Positions 34,560 through 43,874 of a stretch of 64,000 nt of DNA are shown here, in pieces (the first letter of the stretch is position 1; each line of letters begins with the position of its first letter). The stretch lies in NCBI RefSeq assembly GCF_000430765.1, contig NZ_KE387238.1, positions 163,828-227,827 of the forward strand, written 5' to 3'. Made by a program: the position numbers and the translations under genes. Under the pieces are notes generated by a model. The model was not told the origin of the DNA. It worked only from the letters and a program-made list of their open reading frames with translations, and did no database searches. Origin of the DNA: Peribacillus kribbensis DSM 17871. GTDB lineage: Bacteria; Bacillota; Bacilli; Bacillales; DSM-1321.

Positions 34560-35855
34560 TCAGAATCCTGAAGCTTTAGTTCCTCCATCAATGTCCGAGT
34601 TAATGGAAATCCTCTCGTTTTTAAGAAGGAAGGTATATCCCACAGCAGCAAGAAGGCAAAGAACTACCGGTATAATCAGAGCTATATTGAAATTATTGAG
34701 CTTCGCTACTAAAATCCCTGTCACGGCTGGAGCTAACCAACCAGAAAGGTTGCCCACTAAATTTTGCAACCCTGCAAGCTTTCCTTCCGCACCTTTTGGA
34801 GCAACATCCGAAACAGTAGCCCAGAGAATGCCCGCAGCCAATCCTTCACCGCCGATCGCTATGGAAATATACGTAAGTGCCATAATGGCGCTGTCTGTAT
34901 AGATAGTCGGTATAATGGCTAATGGAAATAGCATGCCTATGGCTAAAACGGTTTTTCTCGCTTTGATTGAATTCCAGCCTCTTTTAATTAAAATATCGGA
35001 CAACACTCCTCCCAGGATATTTCCCAAAAAGGACATAATCCAAGGCAGCATCGTGAAAATTCCTGCTTTTAAAAGTGTCATTCCTCTTTGGTTTACAAGA
35101 TAAGTAGGAAGCCAGGTCATCATTAAATAAGTAAGATAGTTATGTGCAAACAAACCGTATAACATCGGGTAAACATTTCTGTATTTAAAGAATTTAAATG
35201 GTGAGATGGTTAGTGTCGGTGCTTTTTCCGCTTGGGTTTGCCCCTCTTTGATATAGTCCACTTCCGCCTCATTTGCGATCTTACTTTGTTTTGGATGGTT
35301 TTTGAAAAAGAGTAACCAGAATGCCAGCCATACGAATCCGAGGCATCCGATTACCATAAAGGATGCTTGCCAACCCCAATTTTGGATAATCCATGCTAAA
35401 ATCGGTGTCGTTATACCAATACCGATAGCAGTACCAGAATTAAAAATCCCGTTTGCGATGCCCCGTTCGTGTGACGGCAGCCAGTCTGAAATAACGCGCG
35501 TGTTGGTTGGAAACGCAGGGGCCTCTCCGATTCCCATTAAAACTCGGATACCGATCAGTGCGCCAAGCGAACGTCCAAATCCAGTAAACACTGTACAAAG
35601 CGACCACCACACGATGGCGATGGAGTACGTTAAGCGGGCTCCTAATTTATCAACGATTACCCCGACCGGAATCTGCATTAAGGCATACGACCAAAAGAAC
35701 GCTGACCCTAATATTCCGAATCCTACCACCGAAATCGAAAGATCCTTCATCATCGAGGGCCCTGCAATGCCAAGAATGGCCCTATCCATATAGTTGATTG
35801 TCGTAGCGATGAAAAGGAGTCCTACTACAAGCCATCTTCCATTTGTCTTTTTCAT
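34560..35855 (-). CDS. MFS transporter, anion:cation symporter (ACS) type
   Basis: A 431-residue 12-helix carrier. The ACS start is visible (ATTINYMDRAILGIAGPSM). The central motif GEAPAFPTNTRVISDWLPSHERGIANGIFNSG is a strong family marker seen in hexuronate, glucarate and tartrate carriers. A cytoplasmic loop of about 30 residues (KQSKIANEAEVDYIKEGQTQ) divides the two halves. It probably imports an organic acid for the surrounding dehydrogenases. The gap to the gabD-type gene is 79 bp. Substrate unknown. Confidence 0.85.
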   Translation of the reverse strand: MKKTNGRWLVVGLLFIATTINYMDRAILGIAGPSMMKDLSISVVGFGILGSAFFWSYALMQIPVGVIVDKLGARLTYSIAIVWWSLCTVFTGFGRSLGALIGIRVLMGIGEAPAFPTNTRVISDWLPSHERGIANGIFNSGTAIGIGITTPILAWIIQNWGWQASFMVIGCLGFVWLAFWLLFFKNHPKQSKIANEAEVDYIKEGQTQAEKAPTLTISPFKFFKYRNVYPMLYGLFAHNYLTYLMMTWLPTYLVNQRGMTLLKAGIFTMLPWIMSFLGNILGGVLSDILIKRGWNSIKARKTVLAIGMLFPLAIIPTIYTDSAIMALTYISIAIGGEGLAAGILWATVSDVAPKGAEGKLAGLQNLVGNLSGWLAPAVTGILVAKLNNFNIALIIPVVLCLLAAVGYTFLLKNERISINSDIDGGTKASGF

Positions 35856-36007
35856 ATTTGCACCTCGTTATGGATAATATTTTTGGTAGAAAAACGTTTC
35901 GGGAAATTCATATGGCCCGAAAAAATTTGAAATGAGAAAAATGTTTTGAAATTACCAGAAATATCTAGATGACTATTACAGTACAATGGTAGTAATTTCG
36001 ATTGCCT

Positions 36008-37237
36008 TTATACATTCATGATGGCCGGTTCTAGACTTTTGGAACCGAAAGCATCCCGATGAAAACATTCTAAATCTCCATGATAAGCCTTCTCAATTAT
36101 CAGTTGGATATCAGATGCCTTTGTCAGCCTCGGATTAACGAACACGTTACCGCTCCTCATGGAGTCATCCACCAATTTCGGCAAAACGTCCAGTGAGACT
36201 CCAAGCTCTTTAATATTGAGAGGAATATTCATACATTGATTCATCTCGATGACAGTATCTATTGCTTTTTCGGCTGCTTTCTCGATAGATAAACCGCTTA
36301 CATTTCTTCCTAAAGCTATCGCTATTTCTCTATACTGTTCCGCACATGCCGGCAGATTGAATTTCATAACGAATGGCAATAGAGCTGCATTTGCGATGCC
36401 ATGCGGTATATTAAAGACACCTCCAAATGTATGGGAAATAGCGTGTACATTACCCAATCGCGACTGTGAAAAGGCTACGCCAGCTAACAGGGAGGCTACA
36501 AGCATGTTTTCCCTGCTTTCCAAGTCCGTCCCCACAAAGTACGATCGTGTTAAATTTTCACCGATCATCTTGATCGCCTGCATGGCAAAAGCCTTGCTGA
36601 CAGGGTTTGCTGATTTGGATGTGTAGGATTCAATCGCATGGGTTAAAGCATCCATACCAGTAGCTGCAGTAATCTCTTGAGGCAAATGCAATGTAAGGGC
36701 AGGATCCAATATTGCTAGGTTTGGAAATAGAAGTGAACTAAGAACACCTAATTTAAAAGAGGTTTCCTTATTCGTTACCACTGTCGAATTAGTGGCTTCA
36801 CTACCTGTTCCAGCCGTAGTCGGGATGGCAATGATCGGGAGTGGATGATTGGAAATCTTTCCAACCCCTTCATAATCCAGGATATGGCCTGCATTAGTAG
36901 CCATTGCCGCAATTCCCTTGGCTGTGTCTATGCTGCTTCCTCCGCCTACAGCCAGAACTGCCTCAATCTTTTGCTGCTTAAGATACACTGTCCCCTGTTG
37001 GATTGTTTCAGCTGATGGATTGGGCTCTACCTCATCGTAAATCTCATAATAAAGGTTTGCCGAAGAAAGGGATTTTTCAATGCCTTGTAAGAGTCCGGCT
37101 GCTCTGACCCCTTTATCTGTGACAATGAGCACACTCGATACCCCTAAATCTTTAATTAGTTCTCCTGTTTCTTCAGATATTCCGTTTCCGCATTCCACTC
37201 GTGTCGGCATAAAATATGTAAAAGGTATAAGAGACAT
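36008..37237 (-). CDS. Iron-containing (type III) alcohol dehydrogenase 1
   Basis: A 409-residue NAD-dependent dehydrogenase. The nucleotide site reads VGGGSSIDTAKGIA; the metal ligands are in GMDALTHAIESYTS (Asp, His) and in LGNVHAISHTFGGVFNIPHGIANA (two His). AIPTTAGTGSEAT is the family fingerprint. Family members oxidise lactaldehyde, 1,3-propanediol, 4-hydroxybutyrate or act as hydroxyacid-oxoacid transhydrogenase. ATG at 37237 has AAAGGA at about 9 nt; the longer frame to 37303 lacks a site. Paired with another member next door. Confidence 0.85.
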   Translation of the reverse strand: MSLIPFTYFMPTRVECGNGISEETGELIKDLGVSSVLIVTDKGVRAAGLLQGIEKSLSSANLYYEIYDEVEPNPSAETIQQGTVYLKQQKIEAVLAVGGGSSIDTAKGIAAMATNAGHILDYEGVGKISNHPLPIIAIPTTAGTGSEATNSTVVTNKETSFKLGVLSSLLFPNLAILDPALTLHLPQEITAATGMDALTHAIESYTSKSANPVSKAFAMQAIKMIGENLTRSYFVGTDLESRENMLVASLLAGVAFSQSRLGNVHAISHTFGGVFNIPHGIANAALLPFVMKFNLPACAEQYREIAIALGRNVSGLSIEKAAEKAIDTVIEMNQCMNIPLNIKELGVSLDVLPKLVDDSMRSGNVFVNPRLTKASDIQLIIEKAYHGDLECFHRDAFGSKSLEPAIMNV

Positions 37238-37409
37238 CTTGCACCATCCTTTCATTTTTTTATTAGATAGCGAAACTCTTTCTTTTCCGGTCTGCAGATC
37301 CATTCTCTTTATACTAATTTACCCTAAACTGCGATAAGTGCTTTTAACCATTCGGTTATCTTACAGGCCGGGGGATGTGGACCCTGGTTTCTTATACAAA
37401 TAATCTAAA

Positions 37410-38615
37410 TTATAAAGCTTTTCTAAGTAATTCTTCTAAACTGCGTTTAGTTGGCACCCTTGGGTTATTACGGACAAGTCGATCAATCTGGAGTGTCTTC
37501 TCAGCAATTTCGGGAATATCCTCTTCTTTGATCCCAATCTCTGTTAGTCTGGTAGGCAGTCCAATTTCCCCAAGCAGGGCAAGCACAGCTTTTGAAGCGG
37601 CCAAAGCGACTTCCCTATCGGATAGGCCATCCGAGTTCACATTGAATGCCTGGGAAATTCTCACCATTTTTTCTGTTTCTACGGCTGCATTGTATTCCAT
37701 GACATACGGAAGCAAGAGCCCCGTAACCTCTCCATGAGGTGACTTCACAAGCCCACCAATTGGGTAAGCCAATGCATGGGCTGCTGCTGTACCTGCATTT
37801 GAAAAGGACATTCCAGCAAGCAGGCTGCCCATCAGCATATTGGAACGGGCCTCAAGATTGCTGCCCTGCTGCACAGCAAGCGGCAGATTTTTTGCGATTA
37901 ATTCAATTGCCTTGTATGCCAGTGCATCGCTGATGGGGATGGAACCCTGGAATAAGATACTTCCTTCTGCCTGGATAAATGCATAAGGTTTGGCTGTGAA
38001 GGCCTCTATCGCATGTGACAAAGCATCAATTCCGGAACAAGCTGTTACATAAGCAGGAAGCCCCACCGTTAATTCTGGATCTAGTAGAGCAACGGTTGGT
38101 CTTAGATAATTATCTGAGATACCAACTTTCAGGTTATTTTCAACATCGGTCAATACCGCAACAGATGTTACTTCTGAACCGGTTCCAGCGGTCGTCGGAA
38201 TCGCTACAAGTGGGGCGATGGGTCCGGGTACCTGGTTTTCTCCACCATAATAATCCAAAGGATGTCCGCCATGGGCGACCAACAAAGCAACAATCTTGGC
38301 CATATCAATGCTGCTGCCTCCACCAAGGCCAATTACTGCATCAATATCCATTTGAGATTTAGCAAACTCATAACAGTTTAGCGCCGATTCTACCGGCGGC
38401 TCCGGTACGACCTGGTCATAGATCACTGTTTCGTAGTTTGCTTGTTCCAACAATGAGGTAATTCTGTCCACGATACCTGCATTTTTGATCCCTGGGTCAG
38501 TAACGAGTAAAATGTGTTTCGCCTTTAATCTTTGAAGGATCGAATCCAATTGCCTGATCGCCCCGTTTCCAAATACGATCCTTTCTGTAGAATAAAAATC
38601 CCATGTATTTCTCAT
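37410..38615 (-). CDS. Iron-containing (type III) alcohol dehydrogenase 2
   Basis: A 401-residue paralogue of the next gene downstream, only moderately similar to it. The fingerprints LGGGSSIDMAKIVALL, IPTTAGTGSEVTSVA, GIDALSHAIEAFTA and AAAHALAYPIGGLVKSPHGEV contain the same Asp/His metal set. The Leu/Met differences near the substrate side suggest a different alcohol. ATG at 38615 has GGAGG 8 nt upstream; the TTG at 38630 overlaps that site. It begins 18 bp after the aldehyde dehydrogenase stop, so it is coupled to it. Confidence 0.85.
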   Translation of the reverse strand: MRNTWDFYSTERIVFGNGAIRQLDSILQRLKAKHILLVTDPGIKNAGIVDRITSLLEQANYETVIYDQVVPEPPVESALNCYEFAKSQMDIDAVIGLGGGSSIDMAKIVALLVAHGGHPLDYYGGENQVPGPIAPLVAIPTTAGTGSEVTSVAVLTDVENNLKVGISDNYLRPTVALLDPELTVGLPAYVTACSGIDALSHAIEAFTAKPYAFIQAEGSILFQGSIPISDALAYKAIELIAKNLPLAVQQGSNLEARSNMLMGSLLAGMSFSNAGTAAAHALAYPIGGLVKSPHGEVTGLLLPYVMEYNAAVETEKMVRISQAFNVNSDGLSDREVALAASKAVLALLGEIGLPTRLTEIGIKEEDIPEIAEKTLQIDRLVRNNPRVPTKRSLEELLRKAL

Positions 38616-38633
38616 GCCCCTTACCTCCAAATT

Positions 38634-40076
38634 CTATAAATTGATGACGACAAGTTTTTCGTCCGTCATTTCTTGAATGGCATAATGCGGTCCCTCTTTG
38701 CCAATTCCGCTATCCTTCACGCCGCCATACGGCATAATGTCGGCACGGTAAGTAGAAACATCATTGATAATCACACCGCCAAAATGGAGTTCCTGTGTTG
38801 CCCGCATGGCTAAAGTGATATTCGATGTAAAGAAACCAACTTGTAAGCCGAACTTCGTATCATTCGCCTGACGGAAAGCCTCCTCGATGCTATCGAAAGG
38901 AATAATGCTAATCACTGGCGCGAACACTTCCTGGCAGACTACCTTCATTTCCGGCTTCACATCTATTAAAATAGTAGGTTCTAAAATTGAATCCCGCCTT
39001 TTTCCTCCATATACCACTTTGGCCCCAAGACGACTGGCTTCTTGGATCCATTCTTCCGCTCGCCTTGCTTCTTTTTCGGAAATCATAGGGCCAATGTCTG
39101 TGGAAGAATCTGCAGGATTTCCGACCTTCAAGCTCTGTGCTACCTTGACTGCCTTCTCCACAAACTCATCACAGATATCTCTATGAACGTAGATGCGCTG
39201 TACAGAGATACAGGCTTGACCTGCATTCACATACCCCCTGGTGACACAGAGTTCAACTGCTCTGTCTATATCAGGGACATCCTTGTGAACGATATTAGGG
39301 GAGTTATTTCCTAATTCCAAGGTAACCTTACGAATACCCGTACTGCTCTTAATGTGCCGCCCTACGCTTGGACTCCCTGTAAAAGTGAACATCGCAATGC
39401 GTTCATCCTCCAAAAGATATTGGCCTGTTTCCTGTCCCAACCCGTTAACCACATTCAGAAAACCTGCAGGTAATCCTGCTTCAGAAAAAATTTCTGCGAT
39501 CTTGCATGCAATAAGGGGCGTCACTTCCGCCGGCTTCAATACTATGGTGTTTCCCGCTGCTAACGCAGGAGCTACCTTATGTATAGTGAGATTGAATGGG
39601 AAATTAAACGGGGTAATCGCACCAATAACCCCAACAGGAACTCGGATGGTGAAAGCCATCTTATTGTCGTTACCAGACTGCCCCAAAGGTACGCCTGTCC
39701 CAGCAATCCGTTTTGCTTCTTCCGCTGAATGAACCATGGTTTGAATTCCTCTATCGATTTCCCCTCTAGCATCCTTCAATACTTTACCGACTTCCTGTAC
39801 GAGAATCATCGCCAACTCTTCTTTTCTTGCTTTAGCGATATTCGCTGCACGCATTAGAATCTCGTAGCGTTGATTGGAATCTAGCTTTTTTGTATTAAAG
39901 GTTTCCAGGGCATTGGTTACTGCATCAGAAACAGTTTTTCGGGATGCATTGCCAATCCGGGCAATCTCTTCTTTTGAATATTTGTTCAAAACTGGAATTG
40001 TATTGTGATCGGAGATCCAGCTGCCATTAATGAAATGGCCATAAACCTCATTTTTTTTAGCTGTCACTGTGTTCAT
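38634..40076 (-). CDS. Aldehyde dehydrogenase (lactaldehyde / phosphonoacetaldehyde-like)
   Basis: First gene of the run, 480 residues. It has ITPFNFPFNLTIHKVAPALAAGN for the cofactor, LELGNNSPNIV with the base Glu, NAGQACISVQRIYV with the catalytic Cys near 286, and QEVFAPVISIIPFDS. The N-N-S-P replacement of the usual GGKSP/GGHAP and the A-C-I-S-V-Q block are found in lactaldehyde, phosphonoacetaldehyde and sulfolactaldehyde-type enzymes. The true substrate is open. Promoter and operators lie in the 570 bp gap upstream. ATG follows GGAGGAAGGAAGCTACT. Confidence 0.82.
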   Translation of the reverse strand: MNTVTAKKNEVYGHFINGSWISDHNTIPVLNKYSKEEIARIGNASRKTVSDAVTNALETFNTKKLDSNQRYEILMRAANIAKARKEELAMILVQEVGKVLKDARGEIDRGIQTMVHSAEEAKRIAGTGVPLGQSGNDNKMAFTIRVPVGVIGAITPFNFPFNLTIHKVAPALAAGNTIVLKPAEVTPLIACKIAEIFSEAGLPAGFLNVVNGLGQETGQYLLEDERIAMFTFTGSPSVGRHIKSSTGIRKVTLELGNNSPNIVHKDVPDIDRAVELCVTRGYVNAGQACISVQRIYVHRDICDEFVEKAVKVAQSLKVGNPADSSTDIGPMISEKEARRAEEWIQEASRLGAKVVYGGKRRDSILEPTILIDVKPEMKVVCQEVFAPVISIIPFDSIEEAFRQANDTKFGLQVGFFTSNITLAMRATQELHFGGVIINDVSTYRADIMPYGGVKDSGIGKEGPHYAIQEMTDEKLVVINL

Positions 40077-40158
40077 AGTAGCTTCCTTCCTCCTCTGTCC
40101 ATTAAAGATCGAACCTTCCTACGTTTTTACAATTTACGAGAGTTTCTACCAGATGGAT

Positions 40159-40173
40159 ATAAAGCGCTTTCAT
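40159..40173. promoter_or_regulatory. cre-like site (CcpA)
   Basis: Minus strand ATGAAAGCGCTTTAT matches WTGNAANCGNWNNCW at all fixed positions except one. About 85 bp upstream of the aldehyde dehydrogenase start, where it could give glucose repression. Confidence 0.55.
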
Positions 40174-40220
40174 TGAAATGAATTCCTTTGCTATAACTTT
40201 AATAAGCTATTGTAAACCGT

Positions 40221-40272
40221 CAAAATAATATATAATTATTTTCAATAATATATCATATAATATATTATTTTG
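40221..40272. promoter_or_regulatory. Long AT-rich inverted repeat, candidate operator
   Basis: CAAAATAATATATAAT (40221-40236) and ATAATATATTATTTTG (40257-40272) are inverted copies matching at 15 of 16 bases, 20 bp apart. It lies between the divergent dehydrogenase operon and the GntR regulator, so the regulator may bind here. Confidence 0.55.
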
Positions 40273-40645
40273 TAAATACTATTTTATTTAAAATATTCTG
40301 ATATCTATATATTTTGTTGATATCAAAGGCTTTATCTAAATATAATAAAAAGAATCTCGGACGCCGCATGCCTTATACGGTTATTATCGTATATTATTTT
40401 TATGATTTTTTGGCTTGATATACAATTTCCATTGTGAATGATATATTTAATAAGTAGCAAATTGGAAATAAGTAGTTCTCAACTAGTCTACCTCGGTCCA
40501 TTTGCAAATTTTGAAAACCAACAAGGTTTTACTTTATTATCATATTGATACCTTTGTTTCTTTAAATAAAGAAGTTACAGATACCAATGTAGGGTTTACT
40601 ACCATATATCTTCCACACAAATTTTAAAAAGATAGGAGAACTTCC

Positions 40646-41320
40646 ATGATAAGGGAAAAGGAAAGAGGAGAGACAACAGAGTTAGTCTATAATTTATTAA
40701 AGGAAAGAATTTTTGATTGGAGTATATCACCTGGGCAAAAGATTAATATAAGTAATCTAACAAAGGAAATCAACATCAGCGCCATTCCTCTAAGAGAAGC
40801 ACTCTCACGCCTTAGTTCGGAAAAATTAGTGATTTTGGAACCAAATAAAGGGTATCGTGTCAGTGATATTTTAGATGCAGATAATATGAAGAAAATGCTA
40901 GAAGCCCGCACTTTATTGGAAGTCAATGCCATTCGGAATATTATCCGCTCAAATAATTTGAGTGTGGTGGAACACCTTTCTTGGCTTACAGAACAAATGT
41001 ATTCTATTCCCCCAGGTCCAATAAATAAAAAAATACTCGATTTTACACATTTAGATCAACAATTTCATCTTTCTATTATGAAAGCCGGAGAGAACCCATT
41101 CCTTACTGAAGCTTATGAAGGCATGCACATCCACCTGCATATTGGTCGTTTTTACCACGTCAGAGGTCAGTTAGATCAAACAGAAGCACCATCGGAACAT
41201 CTGGAAATTATTAAAGCGATTAAAACACGAGATGTTTACAGAGCCGAGCTTGCTATTTCTGGTCATATCCAAGATTCCATCAATCGTTTGGTGAAAAGGC
41301 AAGATGACTCAAAACCTTGA
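40646..41320 (+). CDS. GntR-family transcriptional regulator (FadR/FCD subgroup)
   Basis: A 224-residue repressor-type protein. The N-terminal winged helix-turn-helix has the GntR pattern YNLLKERIFDWSISPGQKINI, LTKEINISAIPLREALSRL and VILEPNKGYRV. The C-terminal FCD effector domain carries the metal-binding residues in LDQQFHLSIMKAG and, later, SEHLEIIKAI. It probably senses a small carboxylate. Divergent from the aldehyde/alcohol dehydrogenase run, which it most likely controls. ATG follows AGGAGAAC. Confidence 0.88.
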   Translation: MIREKERGETTELVYNLLKERIFDWSISPGQKINISNLTKEINISAIPLREALSRLSSEKLVILEPNKGYRVSDILDADNMKKMLEARTLLEVNAIRNIIRSNNLSVVEHLSWLTEQMYSIPPGPINKKILDFTHLDQQFHLSIMKAGENPFLTEAYEGMHIHLHIGRFYHVRGQLDQTEAPSEHLEIIKAIKTRDVYRAELAISGHIQDSINRLVKRQDDSKP

Positions 41321-41439
41321 AATCTAAGGTGCCTACAGCCTTAAAAGAAAGTCTATTTAAAATCATAAATAAATCTTCACTCACTCCTACTTTTGTAATA
41401 TCAAAATACACAAGGAAAAGGGTGAATAGGACAATAAAT

Positions 41440-41475
41440 AAGGCGAAAACTGATAGTTTTCGCCTTTCTCTTTTT
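41440..41475. terminator. Bidirectional terminator after the GntR gene
   Basis: AAGGCGAAAACT pairs perfectly with AGTTTTCGCCTT around GAT, T-rich after it. It separates the GntR gene from the converging glucokinase gene. Confidence 0.85.
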
Positions 41476-41485
41476 AAAAGAATGA

Positions 41486-42469
41486 TCATTGAAATACAGG
41501 CTTATTGATCATTTTTTCTTTCGCCAGCCAAGCTCCTCCAATAACACCTGCGTTATTACCTAGTGTAGCAGTGACAATCTCGACACCTTGTACTACTCTC
41601 GGAAAAGCAAATTGCAGAAATATGTCTTTTAATGGCCGCAACAAGGTATCATAAGCTTTCGAAACCCCGCCTCCAATCACAATTGTTTCAGGATTTAAGA
41701 CATTCGCTAAATTTGAAAGAGACAATCCTAATTGAAAGGCAACCTGTTCGACTACTCGGTTAGCAAGTACATCTCCTTCCTTCGCCGCATCAAAAATGTG
41801 CTTGGCGGACAAAGTTTGATGTACCTCATAATCTCGTAAACAGCTGCTCTCATTTGAAGATACTAATTCTTCTTTTGCCAAGCGGACAATTCCTGTCGCT
41901 GACGCTACCGTTTCCAGACATCCTAATTTCCCACAGTTACATGGTGCTCCGTTTTTCGGTACCGAAGTCATATGGCCAATTTCACCACCGCCTCCATTTA
42001 CCCCATGTACAACCTCACCATTAACGATAATTCCGCCACCAACACCTGTTCCTAAAGTAACACAAATTAAGTTTTTAGCCCCTTTGCCCGCACCTTTCCA
42101 CATTTCACCGATTGCCGCTAGATTTGCATCGTTGTCGACGACAACAGGCAGAGATGTTTCCCTCTCGAGGATAGTTTGTAATTGGAATCGTTCCCAGCCT
42201 AGGTTCACCGCCACTTCAACGGAGCCGTCCTCCTCATTCACAGGGCCTGGCGCACCAACCCCGATTGCAACTAACTGATTGTTCGTTTGATTTAATTCTT
42301 CTAACTTTTGATCAATCGATCTTGCAATCGATTCAGGTATGTGTATGCCCTTATTACTTATATCAGTATAGATCTCCCAGCTATAAATGATGTCACCCTG
42401 CAAACTGATAAAAGCCATTTTAATCGTGGTCCCGCCTATATCAACACCAACTAACCATCTTTCTTCCAT
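41486..42469 (-). CDS. glcK: ROK-family glucokinase
   Basis: A 327-residue ATP-dependent glucokinase close to Bacillus GlcK. Phosphate loop DIGGTTIKMAF, catalytic Asp in VVDNDANLAAIGEMW, and the substrate block LGTGVGGGIIVNG, GGGGEIGHM. The structural Zn site is CNCGKLGCLE. It phosphorylates glucose to glucose-6-phosphate. As the last gene of the first island unit it would trap glucose made by the dehydrogenases upstream. A second, housekeeping glcK may exist elsewhere, so this may be a specialised paralogue. ATG at 42469; downstream hairpin at 41440. Confidence 0.88.
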   Translation of the reverse strand: MEERWLVGVDIGGTTIKMAFISLQGDIIYSWEIYTDISNKGIHIPESIARSIDQKLEELNQTNNQLVAIGVGAPGPVNEEDGSVEVAVNLGWERFQLQTILERETSLPVVVDNDANLAAIGEMWKGAGKGAKNLICVTLGTGVGGGIIVNGEVVHGVNGGGGEIGHMTSVPKNGAPCNCGKLGCLETVASATGIVRLAKEELVSSNESSCLRDYEVHQTLSAKHIFDAAKEGDVLANRVVEQVAFQLGLSLSNLANVLNPETIVIGGGVSKAYDTLLRPLKDIFLQFAFPRVVQGVEIVTATLGNNAGVIGGAWLAKEKMINKPVFQ

Positions 42470-42529
42470 AACCCTTCACTCATTTCCTTCATGACTTCCT
42501 TCCCACTCCAAAAAACGCCATTCTTACAA

Positions 42530-42557
42530 AAGAGGCATCTCAATTGAGACGCCTCTT
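42530..42557 (-). terminator. Hairpin between lgdA-like gene and glucokinase
   Basis: AAGAGGCGTCTC pairs with GAGATGCCTCTT around AATT on the minus strand. T content after the stem is low, so partial termination or mRNA stabilisation is as likely as full stop. Confidence 0.55.
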
Positions 42558-42571
42558 GTTAAGGTTGAGAA

Positions 42572-42618
42572 TTGTCTAGCTCTAACGCCCAGTAACTAAC
42601 GGGCGCTTCTGCCTTTCT
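42572..42618. repeat. Probable short remnant of the GC-rich Bacillus repeat
   Basis: TTGTCTAGCTC plus CGCCC, then GGGCGCTTCTGCCTTTCT looks like the two ends of the element nested at 18.0-18.2 kb, joined with the middle missing; forms a small hairpin in an operon gap. Confidence 0.4.
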
Positions 42619-42620
42619 CG

Positions 42621-43808
42621 TTATTTTACAGCGGCAGCTGTTTTTTCAAGATTAACCCATTGACCTTTTTCAGCAGATGCCAGAATCGCATCAGCAATCA
42701 CTTCAATCTGGTAGCCATCATTGAAGTTAGGTGAGAATTCAGTATCCTCACTGATTGCTTTAAAGAAATCATATGTTTCAATGATCTTTGTTTCGCCGTA
42801 ACCAATACCCAGAGCAGGAATTGGCCATAATCCTTCGCCGTACGGAGTAGCAGGTCCTGTATAAACGGTTCTGAAGCCCTTTGCATCACTTGGATCATCT
42901 GCGAAGCAAACTTGAAGTTCATCACGGCGCTCATAGTTAAAGTATAATGAACCATTTTCACCATGAATTTCAAAAGTTAGGAAGTTGTTCCGGCCATGTG
43001 CATTACGTGTTGCTTCAATCGTTCCGATAGCACCATTATCAAACTTAACCATCGTAATAAATTCATCATCCACATCTACAGCTGCTTTAGGTACATCGTC
43101 GCCACCTGATTTTACTGTACCTAACTTGTCGATGCCGCCAGTTTGAATCGGTCTTTCAGGGATCCATGTTTTTGTGATCGCATTTACATCTGTGATTTCG
43201 CCAACAAGGTAACGAGCATAATCAACTACGTGTGTACCAATATCACCTAGTGCACCTGACCCAGCGATTTTCTTTTGGAAGCGCCATGATAATGGAGAGT
43301 TTGGATCAGCTGACCAGTCTTGTAAGTACGTTCCACGGAAGCTTAGAACTTTACCGATTCTTCCTTCTTCAATATATTTTTTCGCAAGTGCAACAGCTGG
43401 TGTTCTCCTGTAGTTAAAAGCAACCGCGTGTTTTACACCTGCTGCTTTTACTGCTTCTAACATTTCTCTCGCTTGTTCAGCCCCTAATGCTAATGGCTTT
43501 TCACAGATAATATGCTTTCCAGCTTTTGCAGCTGCAATCGCAATCTCTGCGTGAGTATTATTTGGAGTTACGATATCAATCACATCGATTTCCGGATTGT
43601 TAACAACTTCTCTCCAATCGGTAGCATAGTTATCAAAGCCTAATCTTGCTGCTGCATCTTTAGCTAATCCTTCGTTAACGTCTACTACTGTGTGGCGATG
43701 AGGAATTGCCGGTGCTGGCCAGAAAAACATTGGCATACCTGCATATGCAAGTGAATGCGCCTTACCCATAAATCCTCCGCCGATCATACCTACGTTTAAT
43801 TTTTTCAT
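42621..43808 (-). CDS. Gfo/Idh/MocA sugar dehydrogenase, levoglucosan-dehydrogenase-like
   Basis: A 395-residue NAD-dependent oxidoreductase. Rossmann start GMIGGGFMGKAHSLAYAGMPMFFW, then the catalytic EKPLALG (Lys near 100) and LGDIGTHVVDYARY (Asp and His). The sequence FNYRRTPAVALAKKY, SFRGTYLQDWSADPNSPLSW and PYGEGLWPIPALGIGYGETK fit, from memory, bacterial levoglucosan dehydrogenases of the same length, which oxidise the sugar at C3. Other 3-ketoglycoside-forming dehydrogenases share the fold, so the substrate is inferred. It lies next to a TIM-barrel partner and glucokinase in one unit. ATG follows GGGAGGATACTAAA. Confidence 0.8.
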   Translation of the reverse strand: MKKLNVGMIGGGFMGKAHSLAYAGMPMFFWPAPAIPHRHTVVDVNEGLAKDAAARLGFDNYATDWREVVNNPEIDVIDIVTPNNTHAEIAIAAAKAGKHIICEKPLALGAEQAREMLEAVKAAGVKHAVAFNYRRTPAVALAKKYIEEGRIGKVLSFRGTYLQDWSADPNSPLSWRFQKKIAGSGALGDIGTHVVDYARYLVGEITDVNAITKTWIPERPIQTGGIDKLGTVKSGGDDVPKAAVDVDDEFITMVKFDNGAIGTIEATRNAHGRNNFLTFEIHGENGSLYFNYERRDELQVCFADDPSDAKGFRTVYTGPATPYGEGLWPIPALGIGYGETKIIETYDFFKAISEDTEFSPNFNDGYQIEVIADAILASAEKGQWVNLEKTAAAVK

Positions 43809-43874
43809 TTTAGTATCCTCCCACTATTTCCTTCATATTTTTAAAGTTTGATATTCCTAATGGATAAGAAACGT

